Under the pieces are notes generated by a model. It searched no databases, was not told where the DNA came from, and was given only the letters and a program-made list of their open reading frames with translations. A stretch of DNA of 64,000 nt from Massilia agilis. GTDB lineage: Bacteria > Pseudomonadota > Gammaproteobacteria > Burkholderiales > Burkholderiaceae_D. The position numbers were made by a program, and so were the translations under genes. This document shows positions 1 through 10,069 of this stretch, one piece after another. Location: contig NZ_JANUHB010000001.1 of assembly GCF_024756255.1 (NCBI RefSeq), positions 1,302,001 through 1,366,000 of the forward strand, given 5' to 3'. Within the stretch, counting starts at the first letter, position 1, and each line of letters starts with the position of its first letter.

Positions 1-14
1 GTTGTTGCAAGCGC

Positions 15-47
15 GGCATGGGTCCCCGCCTTCGCGGGGACGACGGT
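15..47 (-). repeat. Family 2 hairpin repeat, single copy
   Basis: A GTCCCCGC / GCGGGGAC inverted repeat with a 4-nt loop, preceded by GGCATGG and followed by GACGGT. It is the same element, in inverted orientation, as the copies near 18.0, 24.8, 48.1-48.7, 59.5 and 63.6-63.9 kb. It is probably one arm of a pair that continues off the left edge. Confidence 0.8.
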
Positions 48-130
48 GCTTGGGTATCAGGCAAGTTCCTGCGAGGCCATGCGCGAGTGACCATGGCGCC
101 CCCCCAGCAATCCACCTTTCCCCTGAAACG

Positions 131-156
131 AAAACGACGGCTTGCGCCGTCGTTTT
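131..156. terminator. Bidirectional intrinsic terminator
   Basis: An 11-bp perfect stem (AAAACGACGGC / GCCGTCGTTTT) with a 4-nt loop, with an A-tract on one side and a T-tract on the other, so it can work on both strands. On the minus strand it lies about 185 nt beyond the sppA stop codon and may end the rluC-to-sppA transcript. The rest of 1-340 shows no gene I can recognise. Confidence 0.7.
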
Positions 157-340
157 CTATTCCCCGAGGGAATTTTGCTGAGGAATTGAATTCTCTCGAT
201 CCGCACCGCACGGGGTGCGTCCTGTAGTCCGTTTCCGAAACGGATGAGAAGAGGCTGAGGTTCTGTTTCGTCTCCTTGAAAGGCCTACACCTCTAAATAT
301 AGAACGGGTGCACAAACTTTCAAGGGGATATTGATAAACC

Positions 341-1336
341 TCAGCGAACTTTCGGAACGGCGCCGTGGTAAATGGACTGGACCGCCCCGCTGCCGACCGA
401 CGCGCCGAACTTCTTCAGCACCCGCTCGGGCAGGCCTTCGCGCGAGGTGTAGTCCACGATGTCCTCGGCCTTGACGATGTCGCGCGCCACCGTGTCCACC
501 GTGCCGAAGCCATCGGCCAGGCCCATCTCGACGGCCTTGGCGCCGGTCCAGTACAGGCCGGAGAAGATCTCGGGGGTCTCCTTCAGGCGCTTGCCACGGC
601 CGGCGCGCACCACGTCGATGAATTGCTGGTGAATCTCGTCGAGCATTTCCTGGGCGTGTGCTTTCTGCTTGTCCGACTGCGGGCTGAACGGGTCGAGGAA
701 GCCCTTGTTCGCCCCGGCCGTCAGCAGGCGGCGCTCCACGCCCAGCTTTTCCATGGCGCCGGTGAAGCCGAAGCCGTCCATCAGCACGCCCACCGAGCCG
801 ACGATGCTGGCCTTGTTAACATAGATCTTGTCGGCCGCCGCCGCGATGTAATACCCGCCCGAGGCACAGATCTCGTCCACCACCACGTACAGCGGCTTGT
901 TCGGGTAGCCCTTCTTGAGGCGATTGATCTCGTCCACGATGATGCCGGCCTGCACCGGGCTGCCGCCGGGGCTGTTGACACGCAGGACAACGGCTGCCGA
1001 GCCGGCGTCGGCAAACGCCTTGTCCAGCGAGGGCACCACGTTGTCGGCCGAGCCGCTGCCGTCGGTGTCGATGGTACCGTCGATTTCGATCAGCGCGGTG
1101 TGGCGGCCGAGCGACTCGACGTCTGCCCCACCCAGGTCGAAATAGGTCCAGATGGCAAACACCGCCAGCGCCAGGACGCTCAGGCGGAAAAAGATGCTCC
1201 AGCGGCGCGCCGCGCGCTGCTCCTTGATCGTGGCGAAGACCAGCTTTTCGAGCGTGTCGCGCTCCCAGTTGGCAATGCTTGGCTCCTTGGCCAGCCGGCT
1301 GTCGTTGGGATTGTCCTTGCTGATGTCGTCGCTCAT
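341..1336 (-). CDS. sppA: S49 signal peptide peptidase SppA (short form)
   Basis: A 331-residue membrane-anchored serine protease that degrades signal peptides left in the inner membrane. One hydrophobic segment at about residues 47-66 anchors it. The S49 core contains the nucleophile Ser159 in a CASGGYY motif and the general base Lys211 in NKGFLDPF. The 52-residue spacing between them is typical of the single-domain SppA with a Ser-Lys dyad. It is the last gene of a minus-strand run (rluC, HAD, Rieske, sppA). The 180 nt separating it from the Rieske gene are filled mostly by family 1 repeats. Confidence 0.93.
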   Translation of the reverse strand: MSDDISKDNPNDSRLAKEPSIANWERDTLEKLVFATIKEQRAARRWSIFFRLSVLALAVFAIWTYFDLGGADVESLGRHTALIEIDGTIDTDGSGSADNVVPSLDKAFADAGSAAVVLRVNSPGGSPVQAGIIVDEINRLKKGYPNKPLYVVVDEICASGGYYIAAAADKIYVNKASIVGSVGVLMDGFGFTGAMEKLGVERRLLTAGANKGFLDPFSPQSDKQKAHAQEMLDEIHQQFIDVVRAGRGKRLKETPEIFSGLYWTGAKAVEMGLADGFGTVDTVARDIVKAEDIVDYTSREGLPERVLKKFGASVGSGAVQSIYHGAVPKVR

Positions 1337-1385
1337 AACTTGTTCGTTCTATTCAGGTGGCACTGCTTGCCTGGCAGCTGCACTC

Positions 1386-1516
1386 GTAGGGGGCGTTCAG
1401 CTGCCGATGCCCCGGGGCAGGTACGCGCTGGTTGGACGCGTGGGAGGGGGACCCGCCCACCCTACGCGGGTTTCCGCAGTCGCCTGTCCCCGCGTGGGCA
1501 CAAGTGCCCACCCTAC
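1386..1516. repeat. Family 1 (GTAG) REP cluster between Rieske gene and sppA
   Basis: Two clear minus-oriented units (1437-1465 with a GGG/CCC inner stem, and 1491-1516 with a GGGCAC/GTGCCC stem), each ending in CCCACCCTAC. A decayed plus-oriented unit seems to begin at the GTAG at 1386. This is one inverted pair plus an extra copy. Confidence 0.8.
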
Positions 1517-1517
1517 G

Positions 1518-1883
1518 TTACGGTCCTGGCGGCCGGATGTGCTCGTCCGGCTGCCAGTAAATCTTGTTGTCCACTTCGCGCACCGGGATCGGCCGCAAGC
1601 GCCCTCCGGTACACGGCCCGCCCATGCAGCGCCCGCTGTCCGGCTGGTAGATTGCCCCGTGCGTCGAGCACATCAGGTACAGCCCGCTCGACTCGAAGAA
1701 CTCGCCTTGAAACCAGTCAAGCTCGATCGGCACGTGCGCGCAGCGGTTCAGGTAGGCGTACGGCTGGCCGCCGTAGCGCACCACGAAGCCGGTCGCCGCG
1801 TCGCCAAACGCCACCACCGGAAAGCGCACGCCCTTGCCGCCCTCCTCCACCGCCGCGGAATCGCAGATCAGCACTTCTTCCAT
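1518..1883 (-). CDS. Rieske [2Fe-2S] domain protein
   Basis: A 121-residue soluble single-domain Rieske ferredoxin-like protein. Both cluster-ligand motifs are present: Cys48-Ala-His50 and Cys72-Ser-Thr-His75. There is no signal peptide or membrane helix, so it is likely cytoplasmic and electron-transferring; its partner is unknown. The start was chosen at 1883 because its ATG overlaps the TGA of the upstream HAD gene (ATGA), implying translational coupling. An upstream in-frame start at 1949 would run into the HAD gene. This family is often found between a HAD phosphatase and sppA in Burkholderiales (from general knowledge). Confidence 0.9.
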   Translation of the reverse strand: MEEVLICDSAAVEEGGKGVRFPVVAFGDAATGFVVRYGGQPYAYLNRCAHVPIELDWFQGEFFESSGLYLMCSTHGAIYQPDSGRCMGGPCTGGRLRPIPVREVDNKIYWQPDEHIRPPGP

Positions 1884-2542
1884 CACGCGTTCTCGTGCAG
1901 CCACTGGTGCAGCTCGGCCACGGTCTTGGCCGAGAACGCCGGCTTGCATGCCTCTAATTGATGCACCGGATGGGCGCCGTACTCGACCGCCACGCCGACC
2001 GCGCCGGCATTGCTTGCCATAAGCAAATCATGCGTGGTGTCGCCGATCATAACGGTCCGGCGCAGGTCCTGCCCCAATTCCCTGGTGAGCTCCTGCAACA
2101 TTGCCGGATGGGGCTTCGAAAATGTCTCGTCCGCGCAACGGGTAGCGTCGAACATCGACAACAGGCCAACCGCATTCAATGCCCGGTTCAGGCCGACCCG
2201 GCTCTTGCCGGTGGCCACCGCGAGGAAGTAGCCGGCCTGCGACAACTCCGTCAGCATGTCGCGAACGCCGTCGAACAGGACGAGTTCGTGATCCTTCGTC
2301 AGGTAATGGTAGCGATAACGCTCCACCAGTTTCGGGTACAGGGCGGGATCGATGTCCGGCACCACCGATTGCATCGCCTCGGCCAGCCGCAGGCCGATCA
2401 CCTGCGACGCAGCCTGGTCGCTGGGTGGCCTGACGCCGATATCCTTGGCGGCCGACTGGATGCACTTGACGATGGTGGCCGTGCTGTCCATCAGCGTGCC
2501 GTCCCAGTCGAAAACGATCAGGTCGAATTTTTGTCTTGGCAT
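1883..2542 (-). CDS. HAD-family phosphatase, phosphoglycolate phosphatase-like
   Basis: A 219-residue HAD hydrolase. Motif I is DWDGTLMDS with the nucleophile Asp12 and acid/base Asp14; motif III Lys is in SKPHPAM; motif IV is MIGDTTHDLLMA. The helical cap after motif I fits the Gph/YieH-like subfamily that dephosphorylates small sugar phosphates such as 2-phosphoglycolate, but the substrate cannot be fixed from sequence. Its stop codon overlaps the Rieske start by one base. A REP pair lies between it and rluC. Confidence 0.88.
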   Translation of the reverse strand: MPRQKFDLIVFDWDGTLMDSTATIVKCIQSAAKDIGVRPPSDQAASQVIGLRLAEAMQSVVPDIDPALYPKLVERYRYHYLTKDHELVLFDGVRDMLTELSQAGYFLAVATGKSRVGLNRALNAVGLLSMFDATRCADETFSKPHPAMLQELTRELGQDLRRTVMIGDTTHDLLMASNAGAVGVAVEYGAHPVHQLEACKPAFSAKTVAELHQWLHENA

Positions 2543-2644
2543 GTCTCCTGGCTGATCGCAGCCAGCTCCTCTTTATATTATGTAATGGTAGGTGGGTTTT
2601 GTGACCATGCGACAAACGCGTGGGTGCGGACCCTGGCAGCTCTT

Positions 2645-2749
2645 GTAGGGTGGGCAGCTTGTCTGCCCACGCGTTCAATCACAGCAAGCACCGTTTGGAC
2701 GCGTGGGCAGGGAGAGGCTGGGCAGTGCCCAGCCGAGCGCCCACCCTAC
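2645..2749. repeat. Family 1 REP inverted pair
   Basis: Plus unit 2645-2673 (GGGCAG/CTGCCC stem) and a longer minus unit 2700-2749, whose hairpin carries an additional inner GGCTGGGC/GCCCAGCC palindrome. The pair lies upstream of the HAD gene, and a further CACCCTACG fragment follows at 2761. Confidence 0.85.
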
Positions 2750-2764
2750 GGGACCATGTCCACC

Positions 2765-3787
2765 CTACGTCTTCGCTTGCCCCAAGCTTACCAAGAAACG
2801 CTCGCACTCTGGCGGCAAGGGCGCTTTCAGGGTGATTTCCTTGCCCGAATCGGGGTGCGTGAACGTGATCTGGTGCGCGTGCAGGAACATCCTGCGCAGC
2901 GGCCCGTGGTCTTCCCCCGCCTTTTGCAGCGCGCGGTTGAGCGCAAAATCGCCGTACTTGTCGTCACCCAGGATCGGAAAGCCGCTGGACGCCAGGTGAA
3001 CACGGATCTGGTGCGTCCGGCCGGTCTTCAGCTCCGCCTCCAGCAACGCGAACCGCTCCCACTTGCGCAGCAGCGTAAACACGGTGTGCGACTCCATCCC
3101 GCCCGCCTGCACCACCACGCGGCGCTCGCCGTCCGGGGTCGTGAACTTGTGCAGCGGAAGCTTGACGTGCTGCCGCTTGTTGCGCCAGTCACCATACACG
3201 GCAGCAAGATAACGCTTGTCTGTAAGGCCTTCGCGCATCTGCTCGTGCAAATTGGTCAGGGCCGAACGCTTCTTCGCCAGCAGCAATAATCCCGACGTTT
3301 CGCGGTCGAGCCGGTGTACCAGCTCCAAAAACTTCGCCTCCGGCCGCGCCGCGCGCAGCTGCTCGATGACGCCGTACGACACGCCCGAGCCGCCGTGCAC
3401 GGCCACGCCGGCCGGCTTGTCGATCACGAGCAGGTGGCTGTCCTCGAACAGGATCGCGAATTCGGCCCCCGGTACCGGCGCCGCCGCGCTGCGCTCGGCC
3501 AGCCGCACCGGCGGGATGCGCACCACGTCGCCTTCGACCAGCCGGTACAGCTGATCGATACGACCTTTGTTCACGCGCACTTCGCCGGAGCGCAGGATGC
3601 GGTAAACATGGCTCTTGGGGACGCCTTTGCAGACGCGCAGCAGGTAGTTGTCAATACGCTGCCCCGCCTCTTCCTCGGTAATTGTCACCAGCCGCACTTG
3701 TTGCGCTGCCTGCGATGAAGGGGGAACAACAGCATTTTGCGCCTTCGTTTCCTCTGTCTTCCCAGAAATTCTCTTTAAGTCCTTCAT
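2765..3787 (-). CDS. rluC: 23S rRNA pseudouridine synthase RluC
   Basis: A 340-residue RluA-family pseudouridine synthase expected to modify 23S rRNA positions 955, 2504 and 2580. An S4 RNA-binding domain is at about residues 43-90 (QRIDNYLL to GDVVRI). The catalytic domain carries the family motif HRLDRETSG with catalytic Asp161. Length and the divergent position relative to rne match the RluC arrangement known in E. coli and betaproteobacteria. It leads the minus-strand run toward sppA. The start ATG follows an AT-rich stretch containing TATAAT-like sequence. Confidence 0.94.
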   Translation of the reverse strand: MKDLKRISGKTEETKAQNAVVPPSSQAAQQVRLVTITEEEAGQRIDNYLLRVCKGVPKSHVYRILRSGEVRVNKGRIDQLYRLVEGDVVRIPPVRLAERSAAAPVPGAEFAILFEDSHLLVIDKPAGVAVHGGSGVSYGVIEQLRAARPEAKFLELVHRLDRETSGLLLLAKKRSALTNLHEQMREGLTDKRYLAAVYGDWRNKRQHVKLPLHKFTTPDGERRVVVQAGGMESHTVFTLLRKWERFALLEAELKTGRTHQIRVHLASSGFPILGDDKYGDFALNRALQKAGEDHGPLRRMFLHAHQITFTHPDSGKEITLKAPLPPECERFLVSLGQAKT

Positions 3788-4426
3788 TTTGAATATATAA
3801 TCGACAGGCGGCGGTCAAACCTCTGCTGGTGTAAGAATTAAAACGATATTTTACACAGGGGCGTCCCCGTCGGCCCCGCAAAAAATGCACTCGATGGGGA
3901 AATAACTGTACGCACATTCCTGCGCGAACTTGGGTTGCACCGCAGTTGCAGCCGGGCAGCGCGCCAGGGATGCCGGATTGGATTGTTTGGAAATTAAGGA
4001 TAAGTACCGGCAAGCCGCCCCCCGGTGGCTCGCTGGTTGATGGCGTCGATAACGCTTGCCGTTTTCGCCCGACCCGATGTAGGCCTCATCCAGAAGGCTC
4101 GTGAATAAAGGCTGATTCTATCGCCTGTTTCGAAGTCTTGGTGTTCGCTGGCTACGGTTTGGCTGGTTTTAGCACATCGCCCCGGCTTCTGGCCGTGCCG
4201 CCCACAGGGCCGCATGCAGGAGCTGCAGGTTGCGCACAGTGCGCTCGGCAATAACGATTGATGTCCATCCGCGCCCTGTTGCGGGCGGCGACGCGTTGCG
4301 TCGCCTCGCCGCAGGAGTAGGGCATACTCACCCTCCGACACTCCCCTCCCCGCGTGCTTCCTTGTACTTTTGCCGCCCTTTGGCAAGGCGGCCTGGAACG
4401 GCCTACGGGTCGCGGAGTTTATAAAA
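3788..4426. other. Divergent rluC-rne intergenic region with long rne leader
   Basis: These 639 nt without a credible gene are lower in GC than the flanks near 3790-3900. A TATAAT at 3796-3801 on the plus strand is a possible -10 but no good -35 precedes it. In E. coli the rne leader is long and mediates RNase E autoregulation; the long leader here is compatible with that, but no specific structure could be matched. Confidence 0.5.
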
Positions 4427-7417
4427 ATGAAACGCATGTTGTTTAATGCTACCCAGCAGGAGGAGCTGCGCGTAGCAATCGTCGATGGCCAGAAGCTGAT
4501 CGACATCGATATCGAAACGGCTGGCCGCGAACAGCGCAAGTCCAACATCTACAAGGGTGTCATCACCCGCATCGAGCCCTCGCTCGAGGCCTGCTTCGTC
4601 AGCTATGGCGAAGAGCGCCACGGCTTCCTGCCGTTCAAGGAAGTGGCCCGCTCGTACTTCCGCGAAGGCGTGGACGTGCGCAACGCCACCATCAAGGAAG
4701 CCCTGCGCGAAGGCCAGGAAATCATGGTGCAGGTCGAAAAAGAAGAGCGCGGCAACAAGGGCGCGGCCCTGACCTCGTTCATCTCGCTGGCCGGCCGCTA
4801 CCTGGTGCTCATGCCCAACAACCCGCGCGGCGGCGGCGTGTCGCGCCGCGTGGAAGGCGAAGAGCGCCAGGAACTGCGCGAAACCATGGACAAGCTCGAC
4901 CTGCCGCAGGGCATGTCGGTGATCGCCCGCACCGCCGGCATCGGCCGCAATGTCGAAGAGCTGCAGTGGGACCTGAACTACCTGATGCAGCTGTGGCGCG
5001 CAATCGAAGGCGCCGGCAAGTCGGCCCCGGGCGCGTTCCTGATCTACCAGGAAAGCTCGCTGGTGATCCGCGCGATCCGCGACTACTTCCAGCCGGACAT
5101 CGGCGAGATCCTGATCGACACCGACGAGATCTACGACCAGGCGCACCAGTTCATGAGCCACGTGATGCCCGACATGGTGCACCGCGTGAAGCGTTACAGC
5201 GACGACGTGCCGCTGTTCTCGCGTTTCCAGATCGAACACCAGATCGAAACCGCGTACTCGCGCACGGTGCCCCTGCCTTCGGGCGGCGCGATCGTCATCG
5301 ACCACACCGAAGCGCTGGTGTCCATCGACGTCAACTCGGCGCGCGCCACGCGCGGCTCGGACATCGAGACCACCGCCTTCAACACCAATTGCGAAGCGGC
5401 CGATGAAGTGGCGCGCCAGCTGCGCCTGCGCGACCTGGGCGGCCTGATCGTGATCGACTTCATCGACATGGAAGTGGCCAAGAACCAGCGCGAAGTGGAA
5501 CAGCGCCTGAAGGACGCGCTGCACCACGACCGTGCACGCGTGCAGATGGGCAAAATCTCGCGCTTCGGCCTGATGGAACTGTCGCGCCAGCGCCTGCGCC
5601 CGTCGCTGTCCGAAGGCTCGCACGTGACCTGCCCGCGCTGCTCCGGCACCGGCCACATCCGCGACACCGAGTCGTCCGCCCTGCAGGTCCTGCGCATCAT
5701 CCAGGAAGAGGCGATGAAGGAGAACTCGGCGACCATCCACGTGCAGGTGCCGGTCGACGTGGCCGCGTTCCTGCTCAACGAAAAACGCGGCGAAGTGCTC
5801 AAGATCGAGAACCGCCACCGCATCGCCGTCATCCTGATCCCGAACAAGCACCTGGAAACGCCGCACTACAAGCTCGAGCGCATCAAGCACGATGACCCGC
5901 GCCTGGAAGAAGCGGCAGCCAGCTACACCCTGGCCGAAACCGCCGAAACCGACATGGGCTTCTCCAAGCGCCAGAAGGAAGAAGCGCGTCCGCGCCAGGA
6001 AGCCGTGGTCAAGACCATCACCCCGGCCCAGCCGGCCCCGATGGTGGACCGCACCGAAGCGGCCAAGCCGGCCGCCGCCCCGGCAAGCGCGCCCGCACCG
6101 GTCGCCGCCGCGCCGGCCGAAGCCGGCTTCTTTGCGCGCCTGCGCAACTTCTTCTTTGGCGGCCCGGCACCGGTGGCACCTGCTCCCGCGCCCGCGGCCC
6201 CGGCCAAGCCGGCCGCGGCAGCTGCCGGCGAGCGTGGCGAACGCGGCGGCCGTGGCCAGCGCGGCCGCAGCCGTAACGGCAAGGGTGGGCGCGAGCGCGA
6301 GGAGCGCGAACCGGTCGCCAAGGCACCGCAGGACGAATCGGCCAAGGCAACTGAAGCAGCGGAAGCCAAGGGCGGCCGCCAGCGCCAGCAACGCCAGTCG
6401 CGTGAACCGCGCGAGACCGCCGAGCTGCAGGCAGCCGCAGCAGCGCCGCGCGCCGAGCGTGGCGAGCGTCCGGAACGTGGTGAGCGCGCCGAACGCGGCG
6501 AGCGCGGCCAGCGCCCGCAACGCGCACGCGGCGAACGCTTCCCGGCAGTCGAGGCCAAGGCCGAGGAGCCGAACGAAGTCCAGAACGCCATCCCGGTCGA
6601 GGAGATTGAAACCGCAAGCGCCCCGCATGGTGACGAGCTCGAGCATGCAGTGAATGTGGCCGCTGCCGGCCCGGCCGGCGAGGGTGAAGCGGGTGGTGAC
6701 GAGCCGCGCCGCCGCCGCCGTCGTGGTGGCCGCAACCGCAACCGCCGCGAGCGCGAGCAGGCCGAAGGCGTCGAAGGCGCCGAGGAGGAAGCAACGCCGG
6801 CATTCGCCCCGGTTGCCGACGAGGAAGCCGCCAAGGTGCAGGCCGAGGCAAAGCGCGCAAAGCCGGCAGCACAGGCCCGCGCCGCAGCCAGCGAACCGTG
6901 GCCATTCCCGACGGCAGCATCGATGGCAGCCAAGGCCGCTCCTGCCGCGGCCGCCCCGGCAGCCCCGGCCAAGGCGGCTGGCGTGCCGCAGCCGAGCGCG
7001 ACGACCTGGTTCTTCCCGACCGCCGCGCTGATGGGTGTGAAACCGGCGGCTCCGGCTGCCCCCGCACCGGCTGCTGTCGCACCAGCTGCCCCGGCTGAAC
7101 AGGCACCCGCCGTGCAGCCGAGCGCACCGGTTGAGCAACCCGCCGCACCGGTTGTGCAAGCCGTGGCGCAGCCCAAGCCCGCCGAGCCCGTCGTTGTGAG
7201 CGCGCCGGCCGTAGCGGTTGCGCCCGCGCCTGTGGCAGATCTCAATCAACTGTTGAGCGCTGCCGGCCTGCAGCTGGCCGCGACCGATCCGGAGAAGCTG
7301 AAAGCCGCGCAGGAGGCTGCCGCCCAGGTACCACCGCCGGCTCCGGTGCGCCGCACCCGCCGCCAGGCCCCGCCCCCGGTCGACGAGCCGCTGATCCAGG
7401 TGGACACCCGCCAGTAA
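4427..7417 (+). CDS. rne: Ribonuclease E
   Basis: A 996-residue endoribonuclease of mRNA decay and rRNA/tRNA processing. The S1 domain is at about residues 36-120. The catalytic metal ligands correspond to Asp301 (SIDVNSAR) and Asp344 (IDFIDME). The zinc-link CPRC is at 402-405. After residue ~520 the chain is low-complexity: an amphipathic [13 protein letters not shown] at 567-579 that looks like the membrane-targeting segment, Arg/Glu/Gly-rich RNA-binding tracts, and an Ala/Pro-rich tail with two W-x-F-P-T-A-A-x-M motifs (825-833 and 861-869). The start at 4427 ([10 protein letters not shown]) is preceded by GGAG; an upstream in-frame ATG at 4370 adds 19 non-conserved residues. A strong terminator follows. 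Confidence 0.97.
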   Translation: MKRMLFNATQQEELRVAIVDGQKLIDIDIETAGREQRKSNIYKGVITRIEPSLEACFVSYGEERHGFLPFKEVARSYFREGVDVRNATIKEALREGQEIMVQVEKEERGNKGAALTSFISLAGRYLVLMPNNPRGGGVSRRVEGEERQELRETMDKLDLPQGMSVIARTAGIGRNVEELQWDLNYLMQLWRAIEGAGKSAPGAFLIYQESSLVIRAIRDYFQPDIGEILIDTDEIYDQAHQFMSHVMPDMVHRVKRYSDDVPLFSRFQIEHQIETAYSRTVPLPSGGAIVIDHTEALVSIDVNSARATRGSDIETTAFNTNCEAADEVARQLRLRDLGGLIVIDFIDMEVAKNQREVEQRLKDALHHDRARVQMGKISRFGLMELSRQRLRPSLSEGSHVTCPRCSGTGHIRDTESSALQVLRIIQEEAMKENSATIHVQVPVDVAAFLLNEKRGEVLKIENRHRIAVILIPNKHLETPHYKLERIKHDDPRLEEAAASYTLAETAETDMGFSKRQKEEARPRQEAVVKTITPAQPAPMVDRTEAAKPAAAPASAPAPVAAAPAEAGFFARLRNFFFGGPAPVAPAPAPAAPAKPAAAAAGERGERGGRGQRGRSRNGKGGREREEREPVAKAPQDESAKATEAAEAKGGRQRQQRQSREPRETAELQAAAAAPRAERGERPERGERAERGERGQRPQRARGERFPAVEAKAEEPNEVQNAIPVEEIETASAPHGDELEHAVNVAAAGPAGEGEAGGDEPRRRRRRGGRNRNRREREQAEGVEGAEEEATPAFAPVADEEAAKVQAEAKRAKPAAQARAAASEPWPFPTAASMAAKAAPAAAAPAAPAKAAGVPQPSATTWFFPTAALMGVKPAAPAAPAPAAVAPAAPAEQAPAVQPSAPVEQPAAPVVQAVAQPKPAEPVVVSAPAVAVAPAPVADLNQLLSAAGLQLAATDPEKLKAAQEAAAQVPPPAPVRRTRRQAPPPVDEPLIQVDTRQ

Positions 7418-7428
7418 GCGGTAAGTAA

Positions 7429-7455
7429 AAAAGGGAAGCCGCGTGCTTCCCTTTT
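7429..7455 (+). terminator. Intrinsic terminator of rne
   Basis: An 11-bp stem AAAAGGGAAGC / GCTTCCCTTTT with a 5-nt loop followed by T-rich sequence, 12 nt after the rne stop codon. Confidence 0.9.
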
Positions 7456-7481
7456 TCTTGCCACGCGGCTGTTAATTTTTT

Positions 7482-7584
7482 GTAGGGTGGGCTCTCGAGC
7501 CCACGCGGCGATACGCGGCCGTGGCCCGTCGTACCGTTGATTGATGTCGTGTGAGAAACGCGTGGGCACAAGTGCCCACCCTAC
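7482..7584. repeat. Family 1 REP inverted pair between rne and chrA
   Basis: Plus unit 7482-7507 (inner stem GGGCTC/GAGCCC) and minus unit 7559-7584 (inner stem GGGCAC/GTGCCC), separated by about 50 nt. The two arms carry different stem types. The minus unit ends only 18 nt before the chrA start codon. Confidence 0.9.
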
Positions 7585-7602
7585 GAGTCAAAGTGCACGA
7601 AC

Positions 7603-8964
7603 ATGAACACGCACGCGAGTATCCGTAGAAGCGGGCAACCCAACCCGCCGGCGCCCCAGCCCGTTACGCTCCGCCAAGCCTTCTGGTACTGGCTCAAGCT
7701 CGGCTTCATCAGCTTTGGCGGCCCGGCCGGCCAGATCGCGCTGATGCACACCGAGCTAGTGGAACGCCGCCGCTGGATCTCCGAGCGCCGCTTCCTGCAC
7801 GCCCTCAACTACTGCATGCTGCTGCCGGGCCCCGAGGCCACCCAGCTGGCCATCTACATCGGCTGGCTGCTGCACCGCACGGCTGGCGGCATCATCGCCG
7901 GCGCCCTGTTCGTGCTGCCCTCGCTTGCGATCCTGATCGCGCTGTCGTGGATCTACATGGCGTTCGGCCACGTCCCTGCCGTCGCCGGCGTCATGTACGG
8001 CATCAAGCCGGCCGTGGTCGCCATCGTGCTGGCCGCGGCCTGGCGCATCGGCAGCCGCACCATCAAGAACGCCGTACTCGCGGCGATCGCCCTGGCCGCC
8101 TTCGTCTCGATCGCCGTGCTGCGCATGCCCTTCCCGCTGATCGTGCTGGGCGCGGCGCTGGCCGGTTTTGCCGGGGCGCGCCTGTCGCCACAGCGGTTCG
8201 ACCTCGGTGGCGCCCATCCCGGCAACGCCACGTCATATGGCCCTGCCCTGATCGACGACGACACGCCCACGCCCGCACATGCCCTCTTCAGCTGGCGCCG
8301 CCTGGCCACCGTCGTGCTGGCCGGCGCCGCGCTGGCAATGTCCGCGTGGCTGCTGCTGGCCTGGCTGTTCGGCGTCCACAGTCCGCTGGCGCAGATGGGC
8401 TGGTTCTTCACCAAGGCCGCGCTCATGACGTTCGGCGGTGCCTACGCGGTGCTGCCCTACGTGGTGCAAGGCGCGGTGGACCATTACGGCTGGCTCTCCG
8501 CGCCCCAGATGATCGACGGCCTGGCGCTCGGCGAAACCACACCCGGGCCGTTGATCATGATTGTGGCCTTCGTCGGCTTCGTCGGCGGCTGGACCCATGC
8601 GCTGTTCGGGCCGGCCGCCCTGCCCGCCGCTGGCGCGGCAGGCGCGGCGGTGGCCACGCTGTTCACGTTCATACCGTCGTTCGTGTTCATCCTCGCCGGC
8701 GGCCCGGTGGTCGAGTCCACCCGTGGCAACCTGCACCTGACCGCCCCGCTGACCGCGATCTCGGCGGCGGTGGTCGGCGTGATCGCCAGCTTGGCCGTGT
8801 TCTTCGGCGGGCAAGTGTTCTTCGCCGGCGGTCAGCTCCAGCCGGCCGCCATCGTCATCGGCCTGGCCGCCTGCATCGCCCTTTTCCGCTACAAAATCGG
8901 TACCATCCCGCTGATCGCCGCCTGTGCCGTGGCGGGCCTCGTGCTATCGTATTGGCATGGCTGA
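7603..8964 (+). CDS. chrA: Chromate transporter, CHR family (two-domain ChrA)
   Basis: A 453-residue inner-membrane protein of two homologous CHR halves, the long form of the family, expected to expel chromate. Family motifs are visible: [12 protein letters not shown] and [15 protein letters not shown] in the first half, [11 protein letters not shown] and [13 protein letters not shown] in the second. About ten hydrophobic segments are evident. Its 3' end overlaps the moaA start by 8 nt, so it is probably cotranscribed with the molybdopterin genes. In related genomes rne is often followed directly by moaA (general knowledge), so chrA may be an insertion in an otherwise conserved order. Confidence 0.93.
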   Translation: MNTHASIRRSGQPNPPAPQPVTLRQAFWYWLKLGFISFGGPAGQIALMHTELVERRRWISERRFLHALNYCMLLPGPEATQLAIYIGWLLHRTAGGIIAGALFVLPSLAILIALSWIYMAFGHVPAVAGVMYGIKPAVVAIVLAAAWRIGSRTIKNAVLAAIALAAFVSIAVLRMPFPLIVLGAALAGFAGARLSPQRFDLGGAHPGNATSYGPALIDDDTPTPAHALFSWRRLATVVLAGAALAMSAWLLLAWLFGVHSPLAQMGWFFTKAALMTFGGAYAVLPYVVQGAVDHYGWLSAPQMIDGLALGETTPGPLIMIVAFVGFVGGWTHALFGPAALPAAGAAGAAVATLFTFIPSFVFILAGGPVVESTRGNLHLTAPLTAISAAVVGVIASLAVFFGGQVFFAGGQLQPAAIVIGLAACIALFRYKIGTIPLIAACAVAGLVLSYWHG

Positions 8965-10066
8965 AAAAATCATCATGCTGAACGATACGCGGACCGGTTC
9001 CCTGCCTGTCCCTGCCGTTCTCCAGGCGCCCACCGGCCGCGTGGACGATGCCCTCGCGCGCCCGCTGCACGACCTGCGCATCAGCGTCACCGACCGCTGC
9101 AACTTCCGCTGCGTGTACTGCATGCCCAAGGAAGTGTTCGACAAGGACTACCCTTACCTGCCGCACGCATCGCTGCTCTCGTTCGAAGAGATCACGCGCG
9201 TGGCGCGGCTGTTCGTCGAGCACGGCGTGGAAAAGCTGCGCCTGACCGGTGGCGAACCGCTGCTGCGCAAGGACATCGAACGCCTGGTCGGCATGCTGCG
9301 CGACCTGCGCACGCCATCCGGCCGCCCGCTCGACCTGACCCTGACCACCAACGGCTCGCTGCTGGCCCGCAAGGCGCGCGCGCTCAAGGACGCAGGCCTG
9401 GACCGCGTCACCGTGTCACTCGACGCGCTCGACGACGCCACCTTCCGCCGCATGAACGACGTTGACTTTGCCGTGACCGACGTCCTCGACGGCATCGAGG
9501 CCGCGCACGCCGCCGGGCTGGGACCGATCAAGGTCAACATGGTGGTCAAGCGCGGCATGAACGACGCCCAGATCCTGCCGATGGCGCGCCACTTCAAGGC
9601 CACGCCGTTCATCCTGCGCTTCATCGAGTTCATGGACGTGGGCGCATCGAACGGCTGGAACATGGATGACGTGGTGCCATCGCGCGAGATCGCCAGCCGC
9701 ATCGGCGCCGAGATGCCGCTCGAACCGGTCGAACCCAACTACCACGGCGAGACCGCCACGCGCTGGCGTTACCTGGACGGCAGCGGCGAGATTGGCCTCA
9801 TTTCAAGCGTCACCCAGGCCTTCTGCCGCGACTGCACCCGCATCCGGCTGTCCACCGAAGGACAGCTGTACACCTGCCTGTTCGCCACCCGCGGCCACGA
9901 CCTGCGCGCGCTCCTGCGCGACGGCCGCAGCGACCTCGAGATGTCCAACGCGATCGCCCAGCTGTGGCGCGCGCGCGCGGACCGCTATTCCGAGACCCGC
10001 ACCATCCATACTGCTACCCTGCGCGGCGGCGCGCAAAAAGTCGAAATGTCCTACATCGGCGGATAA
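8957..10066 (+). CDS. moaA: GTP 3',8-cyclase MoaA
   Basis: A 369-residue radical-SAM enzyme that, with MoaC, converts GTP to cyclic pyranopterin monophosphate in molybdenum-cofactor synthesis. The N-terminal cluster motif is Cys48-x3-Cys52-x2-Cys55 (CNFRCVYC), followed by TGGEPLLR. The C-terminal cluster cysteines are in [19 protein letters not shown], and the chain ends in the GG dipeptide typical of MoaA. The start at 8957 overlaps the end of chrA; a second in-frame ATG lies at 8975. It is followed after 3 nt by the mobA-moeA frame. Confidence 0.95.
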   Translation: MAEKIIMLNDTRTGSLPVPAVLQAPTGRVDDALARPLHDLRISVTDRCNFRCVYCMPKEVFDKDYPYLPHASLLSFEEITRVARLFVEHGVEKLRLTGGEPLLRKDIERLVGMLRDLRTPSGRPLDLTLTTNGSLLARKARALKDAGLDRVTVSLDALDDATFRRMNDVDFAVTDVLDGIEAAHAAGLGPIKVNMVVKRGMNDAQILPMARHFKATPFILRFIEFMDVGASNGWNMDDVVPSREIASRIGAEMPLEPVEPNYHGETATRWRYLDGSGEIGLISSVTQAFCRDCTRIRLSTEGQLYTCLFATRGHDLRALLRDGRSDLEMSNAIAQLWRARADRYSETRTIHTATLRGGAQKVEMSYIGG

Positions 10067-10069
10067 CAA

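Noticed and set aside
18..227. A 69-codon plus-strand frame at the left edge
   Set aside because: Begins in a family 2 repeat and runs through the 131-156 terminator; no domain or ribosome site.
365..1957. A 530-codon plus-strand frame over sppA and the Rieske gene
   Set aside because: Shadow frame; both covered genes have clear catalytic or cluster motifs on the minus strand.
2028..2678. A 216-codon minus-strand frame beginning MNAWADKLPTLQ
   Set aside because: Its start is translated REP sequence and the rest is an out-of-frame copy of the HAD gene. The same REP-derived peptide appears in the MobA-MoeA linker, where by contrast it joins two true domains.
4403..7249. A 948-codon open frame antisense to rne
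   Set aside because: A codon-position shadow of a high-GC gene; composition is His/Arg/Ala/Leu-rich and no domain is recognisable.
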